A DNA stretch of 53,451 nt from the NCBI GenBank assembly GCA_001642005.1, contig LWCA01000114.1, forward strand, positions 1 to 53,451, read 5' to 3'. The DNA is from Intoshia linei (Eukaryota > Orthonectida > Rhopaluridae). Positions 1-10,058 of the stretch are shown in pieces (the first letter of the stretch is position 1; each line of letters opens with the position of its first letter). Position numbers and translations under genes: made by a program. The notes below the pieces were generated by a model that saw nothing but the letters and a program-made list of their open reading frames with translations, did no database searches and was not told where the DNA came from.

Positions 1-236
1 AATATAACAATAGTTGTCAGAAAAGCATTGCATTATTTAAAAAATTAATACAATATCAAGTACGAATAAAACTTTATATCCATATTTTTTATGGAAATAT
101 AGATTAATTCAATTGGAGTTTTTCGTTAATAACTACTAAAAATGATGATAGAATCATAAGATTATTTATGGTAAAAACGGCGCAACTTAAATAATTATAA
201 TTACATAGCAATGAAAATACAATTGTATTGATATGA

Positions 237-581
237 TCACAAGTAGAACTTAAGATTAAATTTACGGAATGGGTGTATTATAAAATATCTGCAAATTATG
301 TTATCATTTATTAGTATATTACAGAAAATCTTGTTATAAGCAATTTCACGTAGAAATTGACTTATAGTTTTTCGACTTTGAATGTAATCCTTAATCAAAT
401 TTTGTAATTGAATTTGCATATCAATGTACAGTTTTTTCGTTTTCTTGACTGGATTGCCAATACTGTTTCGAGCTATAATTGTACTAACTGCCGATTCTTG
501 CTTTTTGATCGTGTCAATGAGTTTCCATATTGTTGGATGTTTATGTCCTATTAAATGGAAAAATTTGTTATTTAATTCCAT
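237..581 (-). pseudogene. MULE-type transposase C-terminal fragment
   Basis: An open stretch of 114 codons on the minus strand reads like the C-terminal part of the MULE-type transposases common in invertebrate genomes. Those proteins have a helical segment with 'HPxIWxLIxTIKKQE' followed by 'GNPxKKxKK' and an 'IQLQ..I.DY...RKTIS.FLR' stretch, and all three are visible here. No DDE core, FLYWCH zinc finger or upstream coding sequence is present, so this is a fossil piece and not a gene. The family assignment rests on remembered motif resemblance; no terminal repeats were found around it. Confidence 0.5.
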
Positions 582-2123
582 TATTCAGACAAATTAATTT
601 AAATGTTGAAATGATCATTTATTATAATTCTAATTGACAAATAAACATTAATAGTCTCAATTCTAAAGTGTTATATTTTGTTGATAAGTATTTCATAAGT
701 ACGTAATTATACATGTGTGCCGTTTTTGTAGATTACCCATAAGATATACACATTCTTTTATCATTTTTTTAATGTATACATTAGATTGGCGCATTTTTTG
801 TGTAGTATAGTTTTATTTAATATTTAATGATGCAATTAATGATTCTCAAGGAATTTATTTTTGACATTAATGAAAGATGACCAGGCCGATTTTTCAATTT
901 CATTCAGTGATTGGTAAAATGAAATATGTTCAGCTAATAAGTTAATTTATGGACCAATTAATATTCCATTTTTGAGTTTCGATTCTGACACATTAGGAAA
1001 TTGTAAGTTTAATACATGGTTTATCATATTGTGTCGTTTAAATAATTTACATATTGACTGTCGAGCTAGTCCTAATAAATAAAAATAATTATTTATGTTA
1101 TTGTTACAATAAGTTTACCTAGTTTTATATAGTGGTGAGAGAATTATTTTAGATTGATTGATTAGTGGATCCTGATAGACACTGAATAATATGATATTCT
1201 CTTGCAGGTCAGCAGTTACGAGACTAGTGATCTGTTCTATTTTTACCCTTAAATAAACAGAAAAAACATGGGTATTTAACATTTCCAGTTTTTATTCCCA
1301 TTAAAAACGTCAAAATGTAAATAAAATAATCGGCATAAAGAATTACTTTAAAATCTCCAACCGAATTATCATAATGTAATTAAGCATTAATTTAATATTG
1401 TCGTAATTTTCGTAATTCAACTGTAATAAATATTAAGGTAGTGTTAGAGCAACTGTATAATCATAAAATTTTTATTATTTTTTGATAGTGTAATAGAGTA
1501 GGATGCATAAATAATCTTAAAACGCTTTTATTATATAAATAATCAAATTTTTAAAAACGCGCTTTTTGTTTACTAACGAAACTTGACTGTATTTATACTA
1601 TAAATAAAATAATAATATGAGATTTATTCATTATTTGTTGTCAAAAATTTGAATACAAATTTACATTCATTTTAACTGAAGGGTTGAGGTTGTATTATAT
1701 AAAGTAAATGAAAAAAATAAAATTATAAAAAAATATTAGAAGACGAAATGATTCTAAAAAAATAATCAATTTACAATTTAAAAAAAACATGTCTTGAACG
1801 ATGTATGAATACTTCGGTAGAATAAAATAATAATAAAAGAAACGAATAGAAGACTACGAAATAAATTACAAACAGATTCATTGGAGTAAAACATAAACAA
1901 CTTCATTATAATTAAAAAACATGATATAAAAATTTATAAAATACAAAATAACAGAATTGGTTCTCTTCAAAGAAAATACTAACGGGGATCATCGGCAAAC
2001 ATAATTTTTTGCACGAGAAGATTTCGGTTTTGATCCCCATCGAGAATAGTAAAAATAATATAAAGCGATATAAGTATTACCGTCATATTATAAAATATTA
2101 TCATTTTATACTCACATTTATTG
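582..2123. other. Intergenic, no gene seen
   Basis: AT-rich sequence without a convincing exon on either strand. One small inverted repeat (GGGGATCA near 1984 and TGATCCCC near 2031) could form a hairpin with a loop of about 40 nt. Its right side resembles a degenerate polymerase III B-box, but no tRNA fold can be drawn. Confidence 0.5.
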
Positions 2124-2400
2124 TTAATCTAATATAATTATTAACGATATTATAATAGAACAATCTGAATCCTTGGAAGATTTGGTTAGCATCTCTATCT
2201 CTACAATTTCTTCATATTGATTTTGAATCAATGAGTCAGTTTTTCTGATACAAACTTGAATAACGTCACTGTAAAGATCATTAAAGGCATTATTTAATCT
2301 ATAAAGTACATATTTAAAGTTTGTATTAATATTGTATTTTCTCCCAACATCGCCTTTTGTTATGGCCCATATCAATTCAGAGTTTTGGGAAATATTAGAG
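2124..2400 (-). pseudogene. Tc1/mariner-superfamily transposase C-terminal fragment
   Basis: On the minus strand the peptide 'SELIWAITKGDVGRKYNI' followed by an alpha-helical tail resembles the end of the DDE domain in IS630-Tc1/mariner transposases. There the motif 'ELNPIELIWAxVK' carries the last catalytic acidic residue and is followed by a helix of similar length. The 'ELNPIE' part is degraded here and the reading frame upstream is lost, so this is a relic. The call depends on one motif and length similarity. Confidence 0.4.
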
Positions 2401-3320
2401 GTTCATAATTAAAGTAAAAGTAAAATGATATGAAAATTTAAAATGTGAGTATATTTAATGAAATTTATTATCTTAAACATTTGCATTGTACTATTTATTA
2501 GGGCAATAAAAATTAATTATATTATTTCATTATATTAAAAAAATAGTGTAAAATATTTTTAACTAACCGGTTAGCTTTTTACGATATTGCAGCCAGTAAC
2601 CAACTAAATGTGCTTGCTAGGAAAAAGCAAGTTGCCAGTATCCATCTCGATATGCCATTAACCTAGACGATTGACTTGTAACTAACCAGAGATGACTGCT
2701 ATTATTGCCATAAATGCTATATTTTAATTCTGCTACATTTGTTGCATTATAAATAGGAGCAGCTTCCCAAACATTTTACGACCTATTGTATTCAATTTAA
2801 ATTGAAATTCACATAAATTATACAATTTCAACATTCCATTTAAACAAATATAGCCAGTGATTACAAGTCAAAATGCTGTATATTGCTAACAAATTCTCAA
2901 TTTAGCTATGATAATTGATACTGTTTACCCTACTCCTGACTTATGTCATCCCCAATAATAACAGAATTAAAAATTAATGTTATTGATGCTTCGGTGACAT
3001 CTATACCCCTTTGTATGACTGAAGTAGTTATGACTGAATTTTAAAATTAATTACTATGACAAATAATATTATTTATTATATTAAAAAAGTTTTAAATTAA
3101 AATTTTGTCTTATTCTGACGTAAGCCACAAATATGTTTTATATTGTTAGAATCGCAAAGATAAACTGCATCAGAAAAATACATATTAAGAAGATTTTTGA
3201 GTGTTGGCTAGTGTAATTAAATGAACAATCATTTTGCCACACTTTTTGTTAGAGGCGTGTTATAAGTAAAATTTAATTTGCATTGTTTATTCTGTAGCTC
3301 GTTTATTTTATTTCAAACTA

Positions 3321-3935
3321 CAGTATAACCTCCGTTATTTTCCCAAAATGGAGATTAAAAGTATCGGGCGAATAACGGAATATAATTATAATATTTATTT
3401 TTTAATTATTTTAAAATATTGCATTATTCCGACTTGTTCTTGTTTTTGTGTAACTGTTTAGATTTTTTATCTATCGTATTGCACTGATGTTAAAATTGTC
3501 ATTTTGTTTAAAATGTTTTTCAATTATATTGAAATTATATTTTACATCTATTACATTGTTTTCCTGTTTATCAGTGATAATATTGTGAGAGTTATCATTG
3601 AGAGCAATATTGGAAGAATCATCGCATAAAACTTCGTTAATTTCATTGTGATCGTAGTTATTTAATTCTTCTAATGATATAGGATCTATTAACTTAGATA
3701 TATTTATAAATTTAATATAACTTTCTATAATTTCATTATCAAATCATCGTTGATATCATTGTTAATTTCATTAATTGAAAACCCACCCTTTCTAAACCAG
3801 TTTTTTATAGTAGACGATTTGACGGAATCCCAAGAGAAATGAGCCCATATAGCTACACCTTTTAAATTGATTTTTTTAAAACATTAAAGTACTATATAAA
3901 TAAAATTAATCGGGCGAATAACGGAGATTATACTG
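3321..3935. mobile_element. pogo/Tigger-like element, deletion derivative
   Basis: The ends form terminal inverted repeats: CAGTATAACCTCCGTTATT at 3321 and, on the other strand, CAGTATAATCTCCGTTATT ending at 3935. Each end is flanked by TA, the usual target duplication of pogo-group elements. A second copy of the inner TIR sequence (CGGGCGAATAACGGA) lies at about 3364. The body is only 615 bp and carries a degraded piece of a Tigger/CENP-B type transposase on the minus strand, so it cannot move by itself. Confidence 0.8.
3745..3861 (-). pseudogene. Tigger-type DDE transposase C-terminal remnant
   Basis: Inside the 3321-3935 element the minus strand encodes 'SWDSVKSSTIKNWFRKGGF'. This matches the end of pogo/Tigger DDE transposases, where the segment reads about 'AWxxVxxxTIxNCFRKAGF'. 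No helix-turn-helix or catalytic aspartates remain, and the frame is closed on both sides. The fit with the TIRs of the surrounding element supports the assignment. Confidence 0.6.
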
Positions 3936-4106
3936 TATTTACATTTTTGACATTTAGCTTTTGTAAAATTTTATGTAAAAAACAATCAAAGTGTGTAAGG
4001 GTTAAATCATGTATAATTACGATTTACATAGTTAATATGGAAAAATCTATCAACTGATAATAATTATATATGATGAGAATGAGTATATTATTATATCTAT
4101 ATTTAG

Positions 4107-7100
4107 AAACCGTCTCAAAAAAAAGATAGAAAGGAACCTACACCGGCACAACCAAAAGATATGTTTAGTTTTATCGATAATTTTTCAATTCCAACATCTT
4201 CAAAAAAACGAAAACTTGAAAAAGAAACAAAGACATTAAAAGTATATATATTATACATTTAAAATTAAATCAATCAGTATTATACAATGTATTTATATTT
4301 AGCCTTCCCATGAATTAAAAGAACTAAATCCATATTGGAAAAATGATGGAATGGGTATTCCCCAAATTGAAGGTATAAATATCATTGCAATTTTACACTC
4401 TTACGTATAATAATTCTGTAAAAAAATGGAAATATTTTTGTGGCGAAAAAAAGTTCTTTATTTTTGAATAGTTCCACATCACAATGTGATTTATTTTATA
4501 GTAACAAAATGATAATCCTACATAGAAAAACGTTCCTACTTTATTGGTTCATAAAAAAATGAATAATCGAGTTTATGATGACACCTCGTTATTACGTTAT
4601 CAAAGTTGTAACAATGATTCGCACATTAAAACGTACCATCATTTTGCATGTCATTTTCATTTTTTCAAATTTGTTCACGACGTAATAGTGTGTGTGGAAC
4701 TGAACAAAAATTTAACAATTTCGATGCTTTAGAAACTGAAAATGAGGAACAAAATCTAAACCAAGAACATGCAAATGATTTGATGAAGCAAATATATGGA
4801 AAATGTGTAATATCATTTATTTACTATTATTATATTGTCTACTAGGTTGACTGTTATCTACTTCGTACAAACAGCACCTGCATTAAGGTGTTAACTTTTT
4901 TCTAAGAACAAAAATACAGGGTCATACAGGATGAGAAAAAAATTATAATAACGGTGGTACCATGCGTTAAGCCTAAAATATTTAAAACATCGGGCTGCTC
5001 AAAGGAAATATATTTCATATATAAGATTTATAACATGGTGTCTAACCTTGTCATTATATTTATATTATTTATTGAAATCGTCATTTATATAGACAACAAT
5101 CTTACCTGCCTTTGAAAAAAATTAAAATGAATCTAATTCAGCGGTTCCCAAATGCGGTACAGAATTATCACGTGATCGTTAAATAAAAAAATAACTACAA
5201 TTAATATGAATTAAAGCGTAACAGTGGATGATAATTGAAACGTTGCATCATTTTTGAAAAAACATTTGTAATTTAAAATTTGGTTTTTTTGTTATAACTT
5301 TTTTTAATTAAACTATTTTGTGATTATTTAAATTAAATATAGTATAATATCAATTCTACTAATGTCAAATTTAATCTGTGACCACATAAAGTATTTAAAT
5401 TATTACAGAGCTTATAATAATGTTGCTTTATTTTAGAAACGGAGAGAGAACTTTTTTAATTCTATCAAAAATATAAATCCAATAATAAAATCTTTTATTT
5501 CACATTAGTTATTAATTTAAATTGAATTATTTTCATTTAATTTTATTTTGTTACTTTTTAATTTTAATACTTACATACATAACATGCTATTTTTGCACTG
5601 TTAATAAAAATTTTTTTCACCAAGAATGCGTAGATTTTTGGGGTTGAAATTTTATATTTTTATCAATCGGGAATAATATCAAAATAATTTTTTTTTTTTA
5701 GTTGTAGGACCGTTAATTATTTCAAATTTTTTTTGTAATAAAATAGTTTCGAAATAAAAAAAAACTGAATACCAAAGTGATTTTTTGACTGTGAAGGGTC
5801 ACTTTTCAGATTGAATTTTTTTGTGATATAACTATAATCTGTAATTGTATTATAAAAAGGGTAATCTGGAGTTTTGATCGTGAAAATAAACTTTTTTGAG
5901 GTTGCCATTTATGATAATGGTTACGATTTTAAAACTATCCTAGAATATCCTTACTTATATAATATGCTACGCAATATTTGTTTGTGTGTGTGTTCCACTT
6001 TATTGAAATAACTACCAGTTGTGGAATTTTATAAAGTCTACGTTTCAATTATATTTTTTTCCGGGACATATAATAAGATAGATTTCAATTTCCAAAACTC
6101 AAATCTTACTGGTCAAAAACCCCAATTATCCTTCTTTTTGAAAATCAACCGAGTTGGAGAATTTAAAAAAATATATACGCTGATACGGATTTTAAAATTA
6201 TAAACATTATCATAAATTTAAAAAATGTACATGTGGTACAGTTGTACCTTGTTAACACACAAAAATTTTTAATCTGAATAAGGGACGACTTCACGGTCAA
6301 AAAAGCATTTTAGTATTTATATTTTGTTTTTTGAAATATTTTATTAAAACAAAAAATGTGAAATAATTAACTGTTTGAAAAATAAAAAAAAAAGATTATT
6401 CTGATAGAGCTTATTCCAGTTGATATAAATACAAAAGTTTAACCTGAGAAATCTACGCATTCCCGATGAAAAATAATTTTTAATATATTATGAACCAATC
6501 AACTTGAGAAATCTACGCATTCTCGATGAAAAATAATTTTTAATATATGATCAACCAATATTCTTCATATATTTCGATTAAAATAAAAATTGAAAATGTA
6601 AATATTGATCCTACAATTTCAAAATAAAAAGAAGAATAATTTGCAACCTCCATGTTCTAAGTAAATTGTTATAAAATTAGTCCAATTAAAAATCGGATTT
6701 TTCAAAGTGTTATAATTTATGGACACGTTTTTATGAAAAAACTTAGTTAATTTGGTTTTTTTTATTTTTTTTTTAATGACAACCTTACAATGTGCAATGC
6801 ACATTGTGCATGTTCAACTTGTCAATTTCATAAATGTTGATCTACAAATATAATTTTTATTAACAAAACATAGTGTTGTTACAATATCTGGACGGAGTGT
6901 ATAAGTAAGGATTTAGAAATCACAAGTAAACCCAAAAAAAGAAAAAACAATTACAGATACCAAATATTACGAAGATGTAGATGCTATGAACAAATGTAAA
7001 TATTGTTGGCTCCGAAATTCATCCAAATACATTGTAGATTCTAATGATGACGTATAAAAATTTAAATAATACTCTAAATATATAATTATTTTCAGATTTA

Positions 7101-7908
7101 TTGTCAAGTTTCGCCAAACAAAAATATAGCTAAATATCAATTTATAATTCGTACAAAAAAGCATTATGCTTCTTCTTTAGAATTGGACAACATTACATGT
7201 CGGAAATTAACTGTACTTGTTATATATTTAATTTTTTACAGATATTAGGCCTACAAATATAAATTGGTTGAATTATTTTGCAAAGAAAAGTATAAAATTG
7301 TTTTTTTGGAACACTTTCTTAAAAAGAAAAATGATCATTTTTACATAGAATGCATAGTATTGAAAAAGAAATATGTTGATACCGCTGATATATATTTTTG
7401 CGTAATAATTTATTTTAAAATTTGTGATTCTTTTAAATTACCTTTAGAAAGCTATATCAGATATTACTGAAGAATGGGCAACAAATGTTTCATTAATCAA
7501 AGTAGAATCATATCGTGAACTACGTTCTGTGGTAATTTATGATTTACATTTTTAAATCAATAAATTAGATACCAAAGAATTTTTCATTTTTCAATGTAAA
7601 TTTTAATCTTCAATCTGGTTATGTTCATGTAATTGAAAACGAAACAAAATTTGATACTCAATTTGGATTGGTAATTATTTCCAAACTTTGCGATGCCAGA
7701 TTTTCATAATTGATAAGAAAATTATAAACTTAATTTTTTCAAGTTTAACCATGAAGGAATGGACATTGTCATCTAATATATTCATTAATAATATTTTAAA
7801 CAGAATGTTTTATCTGGAATGATTAGTAAAGGAGATAATGAATGGAACCGAGATGCATTTGACGCACAAAAAATGTACGATTTTGCAAAAAAAAGTTATT
7901 TCAAATAA
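4107..7908 (+). CDS. CWF19L2: CWF19L2-like spliceosome-associated protein, 3' part of gene
   Basis: Homologue of CWF19-like protein 2, a debranching/spliceosome-associated factor with two C-terminal CwfJ domains. Exons read: 4107-4241, 4303-4372 (contains 'ELNPYWKNDGMGIP', the conserved motif before the CwfJ region), a less certain exon ending at 4806, then 6957-7051, 7096-7212, 7249-7401, 7448-7531, 7569-7670 and 7804-7908 (stop TAA). The last six join in frame through GT-AG introns, several only 36-46 nt. Family landmarks are 'NKCKYCW' (start of CwfJ_C_1), 'IVFLEHF', 'YIECI', 'EEWATNVSLI' and 'GYVHVIENETKFDTQFGL' (CwfJ_C_2). The usual final 'WKPYDWT'-like tail is missing: the protein stops at 'DFAKKSYFK'. 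The 5' exons were not identified, and exons between 4806 and 6957 are probably also missing from this model. The C-terminal identification is strong. Confidence 0.8.
5575..6440. repeat. Dispersed repeat R1, head-to-head inverted pair
   Basis: R1 is recognised by a run of landmarks: 'GCGTAGATTT..GGGTTGAAATTT', 'ATCAACTGGAATAAGCTC', 'GACYGTGAAG..GTCAC' and a GT/CA-rich end leading to 'TATATAAGTAAGG'. About 5575-5935 carries it on the plus strand. About 5936-6440 carries it reversed, so the two arms face each other. Other copies lie near 29.5, 37.6 and 43.9 kb. No coding capacity is seen; the class is unknown. Confidence 0.6.
6441..6560. repeat. 60-bp tandem duplication
   Basis: Two adjacent copies of a 60-bp unit (6441-6500 and 6501-6560), starting AACYTGAGAAATCTACGCAT, differ at only a few positions. 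They sit inside the reversed R1 arm. Confidence 0.85.
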
Positions 7909-7931
7909 ATTTAATACTTTAATTTTTACAA

Positions 7932-8461
7932 TTATGTAGCTGGAGTTTCTTCTTCGTCTGCATCGATCCTAAAGTATCTAGCTTCATAAGAATCTTTCTT
8001 TGTGGCAATGATACGAATCCAATTTCTCAATGAATACTTTTTCAAAAATTTTTTAGATAAATATTTCATATATCTAACATAAAATAAAAAATATTTATAA
8101 TAAAAAATCAAAACCTTTTGGAAAGATCAATGTTTGAAGATATTCTGACTTTAGCATTATCATTGTCGACTGTAACAAATGATTCTAAATTGTTTATTTT
8201 CCCGTCCACCTTGATTTTAGATCGCAAAAAAGTTACCTAAATTTGTATGTAGGGAATGGTGCCCTAATACGTTTATTGACGATGGTTATCAACAAATTTA
8301 TATTTAAAAATTACGAAAGTGTCCACGTTCATAATTTCATCCTCACAAGGAGCGGTTAAATCAATAGTATAAATGATTGGTGTCTTCCTTTTTATGACCT
8401 TTCGTTTTTTCTAAGAGTATGTTGATTTAAAAAAATATAGTCAAATTACTGCTGCAACCAT
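7932..8461 (-). CDS. RPL22: Ribosomal protein eL22
   Basis: Component of the large (60S) ribosomal subunit. Four exons on the minus strand join exactly in frame: 8461-8450 ('MVAA'), 8410-8315, 8236-8115 and 8073-7932 (stop TAA). The total is 372 nt, or 123 residues; human eL22 has 128. Introns are 39, 78 and 41 nt. Diagnostic segments are '[17 protein letters not shown]', '[15 protein letters not shown]', '[17 protein letters not shown]', '[20 protein letters not shown]' and a short acidic tail '[10 protein letters not shown]'. The start follows from the usual short basic N-terminus of the family. The stop lies 23 bp from the stop of the convergent CWF19L2-like gene, so the two 3' UTRs must overlap or be almost absent. 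Confidence 0.93.
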
Positions 8462-10058
8462 TTTAAATATTTTACAAATTACACGATATTGGTTGATAAT
8501 GAAATGAATAATGAAAATATAACTTTATCGTGCAATATTAATTTAATTTGATGATTATTTTTTCACGTTTATTTTATATTTTTGCTAGACTACATTTATT
8601 TTTCCGTTTTATAATAAAACTTATTTACTAAAATGTGTTATCAATATATTAACCAGTCTTGCTGGATTACATAGAAAATCACGAAAATTCTTGGCCTTAT
8701 TCAGTTTAAGTCCACAATATAAACTTTCAAATATTGAAATTTGTTTACATTTGTATTTTGATTTTTATTACGTTTTCACCATTTAATTTATTTAATTTCA
8801 CTATTAAACTTTAAATTTAAATTAATGTTTTTTATGGATTAAAGTGTAAAGTCTCTGGTTTAATTATTTCTCCTTCACATTTACATTTGTTATTAAAATT
8901 TAAACCACCATTTCATAAGAGCGGAATCGCTAAAAGTATTTTCGGGTGAAGCGATTTTTTTAAAATTTTGAGTGATTTTAACAAAAATCTATTATTTCTT
9001 CTCACAAAAAAAATAAATCTGATGGAATAATGAAATCAACAAAACGTACATATAATAATGCTTTTTTAAGCTACGCATTCAAATTTAAAGTATTAAATAA
9101 TAAACATAAACCAGTTTGTTTCTTTTGTGGTAATCAGTTGGCTAAAAAATTTAAATCTGCCTAATTGAAAAAACATACATTTTATTTAAATAAATCAATA
9201 ACATTTTTTGAAAAACAACTAAAATCATAAAACGACGAAAAATATTCTAGAGACACTATTTAGTTGATCAAAAATAATTAAGAGATTCATATGCATTATC
9301 TTATTTTATTGCAAAAGCAAACATGACGTATACTCTTAGTAAAAAATAGAATTTTACATCAGCTGTAAAAATACATAAAAATAAAGTAAAAAACATGGTT
9401 TACAATTTATCTTGAAAATTATCTCATCTACACATATTGAATGAATGCACCGATTGATTTGAACAATTAAAATGATCCATAACATGTTTAATCTCATGCC
9501 GTATAAAAGATAAAAATTATAAAACAACAAAAGAAACATAAAATACTGTTAAATTATGATAGACTCAATTGTTAGTATAATAATTATTGAGACTAAATAA
9601 GTTCCTTTATTTTGAATTGTTTAGCGATTGTCTTACTACAAGAGTTCCTAGATATTTAGAACATGCGTGGCAAATAATAATAGAACCAAATATTGAATCT
9701 TAGTCATTGAAATAGATTAGAAATGCATTGAATATATATAATGGATGAATGAATGCAACTATTTATTCTTTGAAATAATTCGTATATTATATTTTCGAAC
9801 GCCTACGTAACTTGTTGCGAAAAATAATCATTTTTAATTGAACATTTGTTTACATTTAACTAAATGATTTTTATGATTAATAAACAGCAGAAACTGTTTT
9901 ATACATAAATTTAAAATTTGAATTTTCACTTATTAAAATTAATATTACAATTAAAAGGTAATATCAACTTAAATTTTTAATTATATCGATCCAATTTTAT
10001 CATGTCTGACCTGAATTTAAATTTTAGTTTTAAATCAATTTAACATATAAATTTAATT
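8462..10058. other. Intergenic between eL22 and the giant EGF/SEA gene
   Basis: Shared upstream region of two divergent genes. Apart from the hAT fragment at 9030-9229 I see no exon. Core promoter elements could not be assigned with confidence in such AT-rich sequence. Confidence 0.5.
9030..9229 (+). pseudogene. hAT transposase N-terminal (BED-like zinc finger) fragment
   Basis: Begins ATG and reads 'MKSTKRTYNNAFLSYAFKF', then 'PVCFFCGNQLAKKFKSA', a stop codon and 'LKKHTFYLN', ending 'FFEKQLKS'. This is the layout of the ZBED5/Charlie type of hAT transposases: CxxC, then Lys/Ser-rich LKxH, then FFxxxL. The in-frame stop and the missing catalytic domain make it a relic. The hAT C-terminal fragment at 39.9 kb belongs to the same broad family but not to the same copy. 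Confidence 0.65.

Larger units (their letters stand above)
4807..6956. other. Long intron region of the CWF19L2-like gene, repeat-filled
   Basis: Between recognisable exons lie an inverted pair of the dispersed repeat R1, a 60-bp tandem duplication and a hAT-like end (CAGCGGTTCCCAAATGCGG at about 5140). At 4846-4873 is a copy of a short repeat ending in CTTCGTACAAAC that recurs near 12204 and 42318. One or more small CWF19L2 exons may be hidden here. Confidence 0.5.

Noticed and set aside
1984-2038. tRNA or riboswitch-like hairpin GGGGATCA...TGATCCCC
   Set aside because: Only one 8-bp stem is present, with no second arm or conserved core.
5717-6203. Short open frames on both strands in the R1 pair
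   Set aside because: They fall within a dispersed non-coding repeat and are not conserved between R1 copies.
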